Assembly (NCBI GenBank): GCA_018969295.1
Contig: JAGWYN010000003.1
Location: 62,001 to 126,000, forward strand
Source: Chloroflexota bacterium
Lineage (GTDB): Bacteria > Chloroflexota > Anaerolineae > Caldilineales > Caldilineaceae
DNA length: 64,000 nucleotides
Reading direction: 5' to 3'
Shown: positions 39,403-48,126 of the stretch, one piece after another
Layout of the letters: the number at the start of each line of letters is the position of its first letter
Position numbering within the stretch: position 1 is the stretch's first letter
Notes under the pieces: model-generated
What the model was told of the DNA's origin: nothing
Database searches by the model: none
The model's input: only the letters and a program-made list of their open reading frames with translations
Position numbers and translations under genes: made by a program

Positions 39403-39897
39403 TCAGACCGACATGGGTGTCACTGCACCGCTGACCGTATCGTAGAGCGCCCAGGCAGGCGCACCCTGCAACCCGAGCAGTTCGCCCGGGTTGAGCAGCC
39501 AGCCCCTGCCCACCTCCTCCAGCAGGGGCGTGTGGTCGTGGCCGTAGCAGACCAGATCCAGCTGGCCTGACTGGGCGATCCGCCGTGCCGGCTCTGGATA
39601 GTGGATCAGCGCGACCTGCCGCCCGGCAATCTCCAGCTCTGCGTACATGCCGTGCAGGGTGATCTGTGGAAAGCGGGCGGCGACGCTCTGCAGAAGACGG
39701 CCATCTCCGTCATTGTTGCCGAACACTACGTGCACTGCACCGGCAAACTGTTCGCCGATCTGTTTGAGCATGAAAGGGGCACAGAGATCCCCGCAGTGAA
39801 GCAACACGGCGGCGCCGGCTGCGTTTGCTGCCGCCAGGGCACCGCGCAAAGCGGCCACCTGGTCGTGGCTGTCCGAAAAAATTGCTATCTTGGTCAT
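39403..39897 (-). CDS. Metallophosphoesterase, YfcE/MJ0936 type
   Basis: A 164-aa calcineurin-like phosphodiesterase. The metal-binding sites are readable in order: FSDSH (D9 and H11), HCGDLC (D), FGNNDGD and VCYGHDHTP. It likely hydrolyses phosphodiesters in the cytoplasm. The natural substrate of this family is not settled. GAGGAGACA lies directly upstream of the ATG at 39897. Divergent from the LysM lipoprotein, with 51 bp between starts. Confidence 0.92.
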   Translation of the reverse strand: MTKIAIFSDSHDQVAALRGALAAANAAGAAVLLHCGDLCAPFMLKQIGEQFAGAVHVVFGNNDGDGRLLQSVAARFPQITLHGMYAELEIAGRQVALIHYPEPARRIAQSGQLDLVCYGHDHTPLLEEVGRGWLLNPGELLGLQGAPAWALYDTVSGAVTPMSV

Positions 39898-39930
39898 TGT
39901 CTCCTCGCTTCGTGGCTCTCTTTGGCCGTA

Positions 39931-39939
39931 TGCTATACT
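39931..39939 (+). promoter_or_regulatory. Extended -10 element of the LysM lipoprotein gene
   Basis: TGC TATACT with nine bases to the ATG at 39949, so transcription should begin within a few bases of the start codon. The -35 region is weak. Confidence 0.6.
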
Positions 39940-39948
39940 CCAGTCTAT

Positions 39949-40965
39949 ATGGTTGCACAACAAATGCCAAGCAGACCACAGCGTCTCTTCATCTGGTTTT
40001 GGGGAATCGTGGCCAGCCTTTGGCTGGCTGGCTGCGGTCAAATCATCACGCTCTCCCCGACGCCGACACCACCGCCGACGCCGACGGTGGACATTGTCGT
40101 CGCAACCTTGCAGCCGACCTCGACCCCAGCCCCCTACACGCCGGAACCCACCCCCACTTCGACCGTCACGCCCACCCCGGTTGTCCATCTGATCCAGGCG
40201 GGTGAGACGTTGTTGTCGGTGGCAGTCCGCTACGACGTCAGCGTCTCTGCGCTGCAGGATGCCAACGGAATTCTGGACCCGCGTCTGCTCCAGCTCGGGC
40301 AAGAGTTGATCATCCCCCGCCAGGAAGAATTGGAGGCTGCGCAGGCGACGACCCTGACCCCGACCCCCACCCCACTCTCAATTTCGATCGAAAATGTCAA
40401 TTTCAACGAGACGACGATCGGCGGGCTCTCGGTGTTGGGGGAGGTCTGGAACAACACCGGCCAGCCGTTGGAACAGGTGCGGGTAGGGGTGACCTTGATC
40501 GACGACAACGGGCAAGACGTCGCCCGGGCAGAAGGGCCCGTTGCGCTGGATCTGGTCGACGCCGACGAAAGGGCCCCTTTTGCCGTGCTTTTCGGGGAAC
40601 AGCCGGGCAAATTTGCGCGCTACCAGCTGTACGCACTGCGTGCAGTGCCTGCCTATGTCGGCAGTTACTACCGCGATCTGGAGGTGACCGAGCTTGACTT
40701 TCTCAGCGAAGGCTATGCGTCGATCACAGTCACAGGCCGGGTCAGGAACATCGGCCCCGAGGAGGCAGTCCAGGTGTGGGTTGTGTTGACCGCCTACGAC
40801 GCTCTGGGACGGGTGGTCGCCACCCGCAAAGTTGAGCCCGACCACAACGTCGTTCCGCGCGGTGGGGAATCCAGTTTTGCAGCGGCCCTGGCCCCCGCAG
40901 GAGGACCTGTCACCCGGGTAGTGGCGGCGGCCCAGGGCCGTCGAATTTCTGCGGCCACCCCCTGA
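39949..40965 (+). CDS. LysM-domain lipoprotein
   Basis: A 338-aa exported lipoprotein. The signal peptide (about residues 10-28) ends LWLAGC, a good lipobox. A Thr-Pro-rich spacer of about 45 residues leads to one LysM domain (about 77-123, HLIQAGETLLSVAVRYDVS to ELIIPR), a further Thr-Pro linker and a beta-rich C-terminal part of about 200 residues with two related FxxxEV-type repeats. The C-terminal part is probably a CARDB-like or FxLYD-like module, but I cannot assign it firmly. ATG 39949 fits the promoter; ATG 39964 is an alternative. No Shine-Dalgarno site. Confidence 0.82.
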   Translation: MVAQQMPSRPQRLFIWFWGIVASLWLAGCGQIITLSPTPTPPPTPTVDIVVATLQPTSTPAPYTPEPTPTSTVTPTPVVHLIQAGETLLSVAVRYDVSVSALQDANGILDPRLLQLGQELIIPRQEELEAAQATTLTPTPTPLSISIENVNFNETTIGGLSVLGEVWNNTGQPLEQVRVGVTLIDDNGQDVARAEGPVALDLVDADERAPFAVLFGEQPGKFARYQLYALRAVPAYVGSYYRDLEVTELDFLSEGYASITVTGRVRNIGPEEAVQVWVVLTAYDALGRVVATRKVEPDHNVVPRGGESSFAAALAPAGGPVTRVVAAAQGRRISAATP

Positions 40966-40967
40966 GC

Positions 40968-40994
40968 GCAATCCGTCTCTGGGGTACGGATTGC
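40968..40994. terminator. Hairpin after the LysM lipoprotein gene, possible terminator
   Basis: GCAATCCGT and ACGGATTGC, perfect nine-base arms around a nine-base loop, just after the stop codon. No T-run follows, so it may act only as a weak terminator. Its right arm overlaps the -35 of the next gene. Confidence 0.5.
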
Positions 40995-41018
40995 ACCTGT
41001 ATCTACTTCTGCTACAAT
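40991..41018 (+). promoter_or_regulatory. Predicted promoter of the amino-acid ABC transporter operon
   Basis: TTGCAC, 16-base spacer, TACAAT. The start would be near 41025, about 95 nt before the first ATG. Confidence 0.55.
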
Positions 41019-41119
41019 ATCTGACAGCCAACAGCGTGCGCTGGCAGCCACTTTGACCGTTTGTCCAGCCAGGGCACCGGCTGTTGCACCAAACAACCAG
41101 ACCCATGGAGAAGTATCCG

Positions 41120-42073
41120 ATGAAACTGCGCACCCAACTGTTTGTGTCCCTCCTGGCCATCCTGCTGGCCGCCTGCACCGTGCCGGCAGCGGCGCCTGTC
41201 GGCGACCCGCCCGCTGCGAGCGAGCCCGCAGCCGATCTGCTGGCCCAGATCCGAGAACGGGGCAAGCTCATCATCTCGACAGACCCGGCCTATCCTCCCC
41301 AGTCAGAGCTGGTGGCCAACGTCGAGCCTCCTGCAGAGACCCGCTGCACCGGCGACGAGCGGCCGGCCAACCAGTTCACTGGCTTCGACATTGACACAGC
41401 CACTGAAATTGCCCGCCAGCTGGGCGTCGAAGCCTGCTTTGTGACACCCGACTGGACGCTGATCACGGCAGGCAACTGGGCAGGCCGCTGGGATTTGAGC
41501 GTAGGTTCGATGACCATCACCCCTGAACGAATGCAGCACCTTTCGTTTACCCAGCCCTATTACACCACCCCGGCAGCCTTCTTTGTCCACCAGGACAACG
41601 ACACCTTTGCCCAGCCAGCGGACCTGGCCGGCGCCACCATCGGCGTCTGTGCCGGCTGCACCTACGAAGCCTACCTGGACGGCTCGCTGGCGATCCCTGG
41701 GGAAACGATCGACTTTGTCGTCGCCAATGCTGCGGTGAGCGGCTATGAGACCGATGTGCCAGCGCTGGAAGATCTGGCCCTGGGCGATGGGGTACGCCTG
41801 GCGGCTGTGCTGACTGCGCTGCCGACAGGGCTGGGCTACATCGCCGACGGTGGCCCGCTCAAGCAGCTCGGTGAGCCGGTCTACTTCGAGTATCTGGCCG
41901 CTGCCATCGACAAATCAGCGCCCCAAGACACTGCCACGCTGCGCGCTGCGGTGACAGAGGCCATCCAGGCCCTGCACGCAGAGGGGACGCTCGCAAAGTT
42001 GTCGGAAAAGTACTATGGAACCGACCTGACCGGAGCGGCGGCGACGTTCGACCTTTCCCAGCTCGACCACTAG
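41120..42073 (+). CDS. Amino-acid ABC transporter substrate-binding lipoprotein
   Basis: A 317-aa solute-binding protein of family 3. The signal sequence ends LLAAC (lipobox), and the mature domain begins LAQIRERGKLIISTDPAYPP. It has FTGFDIDTATEIARQLG and the MTITPERMQHLSFTQPYYTT hinge region, all characteristic of polar amino-acid binding proteins. Two cysteine-containing segments (VCAGC and ACF) could form a disulfide. The ATG at 41120 follows GGAGAAG. The permease is 87 bp downstream and separated by a hairpin. Confidence 0.93.
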   Translation: MKLRTQLFVSLLAILLAACTVPAAAPVGDPPAASEPAADLLAQIRERGKLIISTDPAYPPQSELVANVEPPAETRCTGDERPANQFTGFDIDTATEIARQLGVEACFVTPDWTLITAGNWAGRWDLSVGSMTITPERMQHLSFTQPYYTTPAAFFVHQDNDTFAQPADLAGATIGVCAGCTYEAYLDGSLAIPGETIDFVVANAAVSGYETDVPALEDLALGDGVRLAAVLTALPTGLGYIADGGPLKQLGEPVYFEYLAAAIDKSAPQDTATLRAAVTEAIQALHAEGTLAKLSEKYYGTDLTGAAATFDLSQLDH

Positions 42074-42078
42074 CCAAC

Positions 42079-42123
42079 GCACCCGTGCAAGGTGGTGGAG
42101 GACACACCACCTTGCACGGGTGC
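42079..42123. other. Long hairpin between substrate-binding protein and permease genes
   Basis: Perfect 19-base arms (GCACCCGTGCAAGGTGGTG and its complement) around a seven-base loop. No T-run follows. Positions after the first gene of an ABC importer are known to favour such hairpins, which protect the binding-protein mRNA or reduce read-through so that more binding protein than permease is made. Confidence 0.8.
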
Positions 42124-42160
42124 TCAGAGCCCACCCATCTCCAGAGAGAACCGTGCAGCA

Positions 42161-43048
42161 ATGGCAACTTTTCCGAGAACATCAGAAGACCCCGCCTCCT
42201 ACGACCTGACAGACCCTGCCGACCAGAATGCTTTTGCAGCCCTTTTACAGAAACGTGCCCGCCGCCATCGCCGCCTGCAGCAGCTACGAATCGGGCTGGT
42301 GTGGGTTGCTTTGTTTGTCATTCTCGCCATCGCCTTCTCTTTTTTGCAGCTCGATCTCGGCTACATCGGCGACAACGCCAGCTTTATTTTGCTGGGGCTC
42401 GGCGTCACCCTGGGGGTCTCACTGCTGTCAATTGCCCTGGCAACCCTGATCGCCCTTCTGGGGGCGCTGGGGCGTCTCTCTCCCCACCCGCTGCTGCAAG
42501 GACTCTCCGGTTTCTACGTCTCACTCTTTCGCGGCACGCCGCTGCTGGTTCAGATTTTTATCATCTATCTGGGGTTGCCGCAGATCGGACAACGGATCTC
42601 AGAACTGGGCTACCCCTGGCTGGGAACCCTGCTGATTCTGACTGCCCTTCAGTCCGGTGTCTTGGCGCTCAGCCTCAACTATGGGGCCTACATGACCGAA
42701 ATTTTTCGTGCAGGGATCCAGTCGGTCCAGCCTGGCCAACGGCAGGCAGCCTCTGCGCTGGGCATGAGCTCCCTTCAGACACTGCGCCTGGTTGTGCTCC
42801 CCCAGGCAATCAAATTGATCGTTCCCGCCATCGGCAACCAGTTTATTGCCATGCAGAAAGACTCCTCGCTCGTCTCTGTCATGGGTGTCTGGGAAATCAC
42901 CTACCGCGCCAACCGCTTTGCACGCAAAGACAGCAAATATATGGAGATGTTTCTCCTGGCAGCGGTCATTTATTGGGTGCTCACGATCGTCTCCGAATGG
43001 CTCTTGGAACGGCTTGAAAAAAAGCTGGCGGAGTCAGATGGGCGCTGA
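42161..43048 (+). CDS. Amino-acid ABC transporter permease
   Basis: A 295-aa inner-membrane permease. After a charged 45-residue N-terminus come about six transmembrane helices, the first near 45-66. The FRGTPLLVQIFIIYLG segment is typical of HisMQ-type permeases, and the EAA loop for the ATPase reads ASALGMSSLQTLRLVVLPQAIKLIVPAIGNQ. It starts at ATG 42161. No ATP-binding subunit follows; the next gene is unrelated, so the ATPase must be elsewhere. Confidence 0.93.
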   Translation: MATFPRTSEDPASYDLTDPADQNAFAALLQKRARRHRRLQQLRIGLVWVALFVILAIAFSFLQLDLGYIGDNASFILLGLGVTLGVSLLSIALATLIALLGALGRLSPHPLLQGLSGFYVSLFRGTPLLVQIFIIYLGLPQIGQRISELGYPWLGTLLILTALQSGVLALSLNYGAYMTEIFRAGIQSVQPGQRQAASALGMSSLQTLRLVVLPQAIKLIVPAIGNQFIAMQKDSSLVSVMGVWEITYRANRFARKDSKYMEMFLLAAVIYWVLTIVSEWLLERLEKKLAESDGR

Positions 43049-43072
43049 ACAGGCGTGCAGGCGTGCAAAACT

Positions 43073-43101
43073 TTGACCTTTGTTCCGAAACCTGCTATAA
43101 C
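43073..43101 (+). promoter_or_regulatory. Predicted promoter of the DksA/TraR-like gene
   Basis: TTGACC, 17-base spacer, TATAAC. The start site would be near 43108, giving a leader of about 45 nt. Confidence 0.7.
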
Positions 43102-43153
43102 CGATTCACCTATTTTTCCATTGTAGCGCTGACAGTGAAAGCAAAAGTGCCCT

Positions 43154-43537
43154 ATGAAGACCACCAAAGCCAAACTGGCTGCCAAAGAACGGACAAAATT
43201 GTTGGAGGACCTGGCCCAGGTCAACACGGAGCTGGCCAATCTGCGCGACCTGATGCAGGCCGAGGTCGATGTGGAACCAGATGAGGGGGACAGCGAGATC
43301 TTCGAACGCGAAAAAAATGCAGCCCTGATCGCTGTCCTCGAACGCCGCCAGATCGACATCGAGGCTGCGCTCAAATCGATGGAAAAAGGCGAGTATGGGG
43401 TTTGCACGCGCTGCAGCAACCCGATCGAGCCAGAACGGCTGGAGATCAAGCCAGACGCCACCCTCTGCGTTAACTGCCAGCGTGAGGTCGAGCGGCTCAG
43501 CCGCCGCAACCGGCCGCAGCGTCAGATCGACTGGTAG
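43154..43537 (+). CDS. DksA/TraR-family C4 zinc-finger protein
   Basis: A 127-aa protein with an N-terminal coiled coil (about residues 5-75) and a C4 zinc finger (C84, C87, C105, C108). The family binds the secondary channel of RNA polymerase and modulates initiation. The coiled-coil tip carries acidic residues (DVEPDEGDSE near 39-48) in place of the exact DksA tip motif, so the regulatory effect may differ. Followed after nine bases by upp. Confidence 0.88.
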   Translation: MKTTKAKLAAKERTKLLEDLAQVNTELANLRDLMQAEVDVEPDEGDSEIFEREKNAALIAVLERRQIDIEAALKSMEKGEYGVCTRCSNPIEPERLEIKPDATLCVNCQREVERLSRRNRPQRQIDW

Positions 43538-43546
43538 GAGCGCAGT

Positions 43547-44194
43547 GTGGCCAACCCTTGCTCTGTCTCCTCTCACCCGCTTGCGCAGCACAAACTTACC
43601 CTGCTTCGTCATCGCGCCACCTCCCCCAAGCTCTTTCGAGAGCTGGTCGGCGAGCTTGCCATGCTGCTGGTTTACGAAGCCACCCGGGATCTCGTTCTGT
43701 GCCCTGCCGAAGTCGCTACCCCGCTGACAGCCACCCAAGGTCAGCTGCTGACGGAAAAAATAGGCCTGGTGCCGATCTTGCGCGCGGGGCTGGGGATGGT
43801 TGAAGGGGCCTGGAAGCTGCTGCCGCAGGCAGAGGTGTGGCACCTGGGACTCTTTCGCGATGAGCAGACCCTTTTGCCCGTGACCTATTACAACAAGCTG
43901 CCTGCCACCCCGACAGTCGACCGCTGTATGCTGCTCGACCCGATGCTGGCGACTGGCGGTTCAGCCACCGCAGCAGTCGATCTTCTCAAGCGCTGGGGGA
44001 TAAAAAAGATTCAGTTTGTGGGGCTGCTGGCCGCACCCGAAGGTATCCAGACGCTCCACCAAGCCCATCCGGATGTGACGATCCATGTCGCCGCCATCGA
44101 CGAACGGTTGACCGGCCCCACCGATGGCTTTCCTGCCGGGTACATCTGGCCCGGGCTCGGCGACGCCGGCGACCGTCAGTTCGGCACTGTCTGA
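43547..44194 (+). CDS. upp: Uracil phosphoribosyltransferase
   Basis: Salvages uracil to UMP with PRPP. The 215-aa protein has KIGLVPILRAGLGMVEG and the PRPP loop LLDPMLATGGSA, then the uracil-binding hood with YIWPGLGDAGDRQFGT at the C-terminus. The start is GTG at 43547 in the absence of a nearby ATG. Convergent with the methyltransferase gene, five bases between stops. Confidence 0.95.
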   Translation: MANPCSVSSHPLAQHKLTLLRHRATSPKLFRELVGELAMLLVYEATRDLVLCPAEVATPLTATQGQLLTEKIGLVPILRAGLGMVEGAWKLLPQAEVWHLGLFRDEQTLLPVTYYNKLPATPTVDRCMLLDPMLATGGSATAAVDLLKRWGIKKIQFVGLLAAPEGIQTLHQAHPDVTIHVAAIDERLTGPTDGFPAGYIWPGLGDAGDRQFGTV

Positions 44195-44199
44195 CAACG

Positions 44200-44949
44200 C
44201 TAGACCGTTTCTGTGGGTTCTTTGGGAGGAGCTGCGCGGAGGATCTGGCGTGCGATCGCTGTCAGCAGCGCCACTTCTTGGCTGTGCAACTCGGCACGGT
44301 AGGCGACCTGGCGCAGGGTGTGCATCACAGCAGCTGGGTTATATTTGAAAAACCCGATCGCTGCCAGCGATTCTTCAGCCAAATCAAAAAGACGCTCGAG
44401 CTGGGCTTGCGTCGCCGGCTGGCCAGCTGGGGTCGGCGGCACAGGGATGGCGCACGCCTGGCGCAGCTCGTACACAAACAAGAGCACAGACTGTGCCAGA
44501 TTCAACGCCGGGTAGGCGGGGTCTGCCGGGATGGAGAGCACCCGATGGCAGCGTTCCAACGCAGCCCGGTCGAGCCCGTCTGCCTCGGGCCCGAAGAGCA
44601 AGGCAACCCGGCCATGGCCTGCGCGCTGCACCAGTTCGGCGGCCATCTCGCGCAGGTCGTAGCCCAGGCGGTAGCCGACATGGGTCGACGCCGCTGTGCC
44701 GACCACAAAGTGTACATCGGCCAGCGCCTCGTCCAATTCCGCATAGACTGCAATCCGGCCGATCGTATCTTCGGCGTTGTGGGCGAGCCGCTGCAATTCG
44801 GCAGGGGTGTAGGGAACCGGTTGCACCAGACGGAGCCAGGCAAGCCCCATATTTTTCAGCGCACGCACGCTGGCGCCGATGTTGACCGGGTCTTCTGGCC
44901 GGTATAAGACCACAACGACCTGGTCCAGGGGAGATTCGACCCGATCCAT
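44200..44949 (-). CDS. trmJ: TrmJ-type tRNA/rRNA 2'-O-methyltransferase
   Basis: A 249-aa SPOUT methyltransferase. VVLYRPEDPVNIGASVRALKNMG at the N-terminus and the SAM-knot segments ALLFGPEADGLDRAAL and LSIPADPAYPALNLAQSVLLFVYEL are the TrmJ/TrmH signatures. TrmJ enzymes methylate position 32 of several tRNAs. A C-terminal extension of about 80 residues, helical, as in TrmJ. The ATG overlaps the stop of the CcmI-like gene (TGATG), so translation is coupled. Confidence 0.87.
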   Translation of the reverse strand: MDRVESPLDQVVVVLYRPEDPVNIGASVRALKNMGLAWLRLVQPVPYTPAELQRLAHNAEDTIGRIAVYAELDEALADVHFVVGTAASTHVGYRLGYDLREMAAELVQRAGHGRVALLFGPEADGLDRAALERCHRVLSIPADPAYPALNLAQSVLLFVYELRQACAIPVPPTPAGQPATQAQLERLFDLAEESLAAIGFFKYNPAAVMHTLRQVAYRAELHSQEVALLTAIARQILRAAPPKEPTETV

Positions 44950-45497
44950 CAGCCGATTTCTGCGGGCAGAGCGCTGGCCACCTGCTCTGCCGCTGTGCCA
45001 CAGTTCGCACAAAATTTGTGGTGCTCGGCCAGAGCAGTGCCACAGTGCGTGCAGTAGCGCTGCGCGACATTGGCCGGGGCAACGGCCACCTGGCGGCGCC
45101 GGGCAACTTCTGCTTCGATCGCATCTGTGCCCTGCGTTCTGCGGTCGGCCCCGCCGGCCACCTTGCGTCGGCGTTCCACCTCGCGCTCCAGCGCTGCATC
45201 CAGCCCCGCACTGGCGGGTACGACCTGCTCGATCTGCTGGAGCAGCAGAATGGCCTGACGCCGCAGCCGCTGGTCGAAGAGCTGATAGTCCGCGTCGCTC
45301 AGCTTGCCAACCCGGTAGTCGAACTCCAAATCCTTGATCGAGGTCATCACCTGGTCTTTGCGGTACAACAGCTCGGTCAAGCGATCCTCTTCAACCAGGG
45401 GAGGGGGAGGGGCTTTTTTCAACAGCGGCCAGGCCACAGCCAGGAGGGCCAGCCCCGAAATCCCCAACGCGATCACAAATCCCATCACAGACGACAT
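44949..45497 (-). CDS. CcmI-like membrane protein with C-terminal zinc ribbon
   Basis: A 182-aa protein with one N-terminal transmembrane helix (about 5-27). A helical segment containing KDLEFDYRVGKLSDADYQ is the signature found at the start of CcmI-type cytochrome c maturation proteins. A C-terminal zinc ribbon (CTHCG and CANCG, about 148-168) replaces the usual TPR domain. It is probably an assembly factor for the cytochrome c haem lyase; the position right after ccmF supports this. It overlaps trmJ by one base. Confidence 0.78.
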   Translation of the reverse strand: MSSVMGFVIALGISGLALLAVAWPLLKKAPPPPLVEEDRLTELLYRKDQVMTSIKDLEFDYRVGKLSDADYQLFDQRLRRQAILLLQQIEQVVPASAGLDAALEREVERRRKVAGGADRRTQGTDAIEAEVARRRQVAVAPANVAQRYCTHCGTALAEHHKFCANCGTAAEQVASALPAEIG

Positions 45498-45515
45498 CTT
45501 GGCCCCCTTCTTTGT

Positions 45516-47513
45516 TCAATCGTCGCCGACCGCGTAGGCCAACGACCGTACAGCCTCGCTGCGCCGGTGCGTCGGATGGGGCCAGGTTGCGATCAAGGTG
45601 CCCAGCACCAGCACGATACCGCCTACCCACATCCAGAGGGTGAGCGGGTTGATGTAGAGGGTGAACGTCGCTGTCGCCCCCCCCTCTTCCCAGCCATTCA
45701 AAACGGCATAGACATCCTCGACTGGGTTCATGTACAGGCCCACTTCGCTGGTCGGCATGTCCGGCGCCTTGTCGTAGATATTGCGCTGGGGTGAGATTTC
45801 GCTGATCCTGCGGCCGCTCTCCAGGTTGTAGACGTCGATCAACGCATCAAATTCAATCCGATTGGCCTGACGCGTGCTGGCCATCCCGTTGTAGACCAGC
45901 TCGTAGCGCCCCAGCGTAGCCCGTTCGCCGCGAGCGAGCGTGACGTTGAGGCTTTCCTGGTAAAACTCGTTGCCGATCACCGCCACGCCGATCATCACAA
46001 TGCCCAGATGGACGATGTACCCGCCGTAGCGGCGGCCGTTGCGGCTCCACAAGTTGACCATCGCCAGCAGCGCGTTTTCACCGTTGGTGATGCGCCGTGC
46101 TGCAACCCCGCGCACGTATTCTTGGACGATGGTGGCAGCCACAAACGCGCAGATGGCCAGCCCGATGATCGGATAGAGGCTGGGGGCAAAGACAAAGACC
46201 AGCAGGGCGACCCCCCCGGCTGCAACCAGCGGGAAGGTGAACTGTTTGCGGAAGGCTGCCAGGCTGGTGTGGCGCCAGCCCAGCAACGGTGCAGCCCCCA
46301 TCAGCAGCAGCAGCAGCAGGAAGAGCGGGCCATTGACTTTGTTGAAAAAGGGCGCCGCCACGCTGATCCGTTCGCCGGTCAGAATTTCGCTGAACATCGG
46401 GAAAAAGGTACCCCACAACGTCGCAAACGCAATCCCGGCAAAAAGCCAGTTGTTGGCCAGGAACGCCGCCTCTCGGCTGGCGTACGAGTCGATGGTGTGC
46501 TCCCCGCGCAGCAGCGGCAGGCGGTCAAAGAGCAACCAGAGAAATCCAAACAGAATCAGCACCAGATAGACCAGAAAATAGGGGCCGACGTCGCTGCGAG
46601 CAAAGCTGTGCACGCTCTCGATGATCCCACTGCGCGTCGTGAAGGTGCCCAGGATCACCAGAAAATAGGTGAGCCAGATCAGCACAACATTCCAAACCTT
46701 CAAGATCCCACGCTGTTCCTGGATGATAATGCTGTGCAGAAAGGCGGTTCCCGTCAGCCAAGGCAGAAAACTGGCGTTCTCGACCGGATCCCAGGCCCAG
46801 TAGCCCCCCCAGCCCAGCTCCATGTAGGCCCACTGGCTGCCCATGATGATCCCTGCCGACAGAAACATCCAAGGAATCAGCGTCCAGCGCCGCACTGTGT
46901 GGACCCATTCGTTGTCCAGCCGTTTGCTCACCAAAGCCCCCACCGCAAAGGCAAAGGGCACGGCCATCCCCACATAGCCCAGGTAGAGCATCACCGGATG
47001 GATGATCATCCAGAAGTTTTGCAGCAGAGGGTTCAGCCCCTGCCCGTCGGGCGGCAGGAACCCGACTCGCTTGAAGGGGTCTGTGGCGAAAACCAGCAGG
47101 GTCAGAAAGAAAAGCGAACTGACCAGCAGCATGGCGTTGACGTAGGGCATCAACACCAGGTGACGGTTGCGGTTGGAAAAGGCGACGACCGCGCTGTAGA
47201 CAGAGAGAATCATACACCAGAAGAGCAGGCTGCCAGCCTGCCCTCCCCACAACGCCGAAAATTTGTAAAAAGCCGACAACGCTCGTTCCGAATGGTTCCA
47301 GACGTAGCTCAGATGAAAAGCGTCGGTCAGCAGCCCGTACCAAAGGATGGCAGTGGCGCCTGTGACCAGTGCAGCGACCGCGTAGACTGCGTTGTAGCTG
47401 CTCTGGATCAACCTGGTGTTGCGGCGGTGCCCCCCCCAGAAACCCGCCAGGATGCCACAGACAGCGAGCACCAGCGAGGTCAATAAGATCAGATGGCCAA
47501 TGTCGTAGATCAT
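45516..47513 (-). CDS. ccmF: Cytochrome c haem lyase subunit CcmF
   Basis: A 665-aa multi-pass membrane protein that transfers haem from CcmE to apocytochrome c. About 14-15 hydrophobic helices are visible. The haem-handling tryptophan-rich (WWD) motif reads GWGGYWAWDPVENASFLPW, and conserved histidines precede and follow it (IIHPVMLYLGY, FLHSIIIQEQRG). A soluble domain near the C-terminus (about 545-640) precedes the last helix. GAGGAGA lies before the ATG at 47513. CcmE and the ABC-type CcmABC exporter are not encoded in the window. Confidence 0.95.
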   Translation of the reverse strand: MIYDIGHLILLTSLVLAVCGILAGFWGGHRRNTRLIQSSYNAVYAVAALVTGATAILWYGLLTDAFHLSYVWNHSERALSAFYKFSALWGGQAGSLLFWCMILSVYSAVVAFSNRNRHLVLMPYVNAMLLVSSLFFLTLLVFATDPFKRVGFLPPDGQGLNPLLQNFWMIIHPVMLYLGYVGMAVPFAFAVGALVSKRLDNEWVHTVRRWTLIPWMFLSAGIIMGSQWAYMELGWGGYWAWDPVENASFLPWLTGTAFLHSIIIQEQRGILKVWNVVLIWLTYFLVILGTFTTRSGIIESVHSFARSDVGPYFLVYLVLILFGFLWLLFDRLPLLRGEHTIDSYASREAAFLANNWLFAGIAFATLWGTFFPMFSEILTGERISVAAPFFNKVNGPLFLLLLLLMGAAPLLGWRHTSLAAFRKQFTFPLVAAGGVALLVFVFAPSLYPIIGLAICAFVAATIVQEYVRGVAARRITNGENALLAMVNLWSRNGRRYGGYIVHLGIVMIGVAVIGNEFYQESLNVTLARGERATLGRYELVYNGMASTRQANRIEFDALIDVYNLESGRRISEISPQRNIYDKAPDMPTSEVGLYMNPVEDVYAVLNGWEEGGATATFTLYINPLTLWMWVGGIVLVLGTLIATWPHPTHRRSEAVRSLAYAVGDD

Positions 47514-47544
47514 GGTCGATTCTCCTCTGCGTCGATCGTTTGCT

Positions 47545-48126
47545 TCAAGGGCGAATCTTGTCCAGCAGTTCATCCAGCTGCGCCTGGCTGACGGGGCCGA
47601 TCACCAGTTCCTGGATGTTGCCTTCTGCATCGATAAAAAAGGTCTCCGGGACGCCCTTGATGCCGTAGCGGCGAGCCGCAGCGCTCTGGAGATCTGGGCC
47701 GTTCGGATAGGTCACGTCGAATTCAGCCAGGTAGGCCTTAGCGGCCGGTTCCTGATCCAGGTAGTCCAGCCCAATGAAGACGACGCCGTTCTCTCGCTCA
47801 CGGCGCCACGTCGCCTCCAGCAACGCTGCCTCGTCGCGACAGGGCGCGCACCAGCTGGCCCAGAAGTTGAGCACCACTCCCTTGCCGCGCAGGGAGGCCA
47901 ACGTAATTGTCTCGCCGGCAAACGTGGTCATAGTGAACGGAGGGGCTTCACCGCTGGCACGGTGTTCAGACTGGTTGGTCTGGATCAGACGAGCTGCCAA
48001 CAGACCGACAAACCCCAACAGAATCAGCACGAAGATCGACTGCCAGGCCCGCACCGAGCGCTGACGCGCCTGCGCCGCCTCAGCAGATGCCGGCTGCGCA
48101 CGGTCTGGGGCTATCCGCTCAGCCAT
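47545..48126 (-). CDS. ccmG: Thiol:disulfide interchange protein CcmG/DsbE
   Basis: A 193-aa membrane-anchored thioredoxin-like protein that keeps apocytochrome cysteines reduced. One TM helix (about 29-50) is followed by a TlpA/ResA-type fold with NFWASWCAPCRDE (active-site CAPC) and the cis-proline segment KGVPETFFID. It overlaps ccmH by eight bases and precedes ccmF by 31 bp. Confidence 0.93.
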   Translation of the reverse strand: MAERIAPDRAQPASAEAAQARQRSVRAWQSIFVLILLGFVGLLAARLIQTNQSEHRASGEAPPFTMTTFAGETITLASLRGKGVVLNFWASWCAPCRDEAALLEATWRRERENGVVFIGLDYLDQEPAAKAYLAEFDVTYPNGPDLQSAAARRYGIKGVPETFFIDAEGNIQELVIGPVSQAQLDELLDKIRP

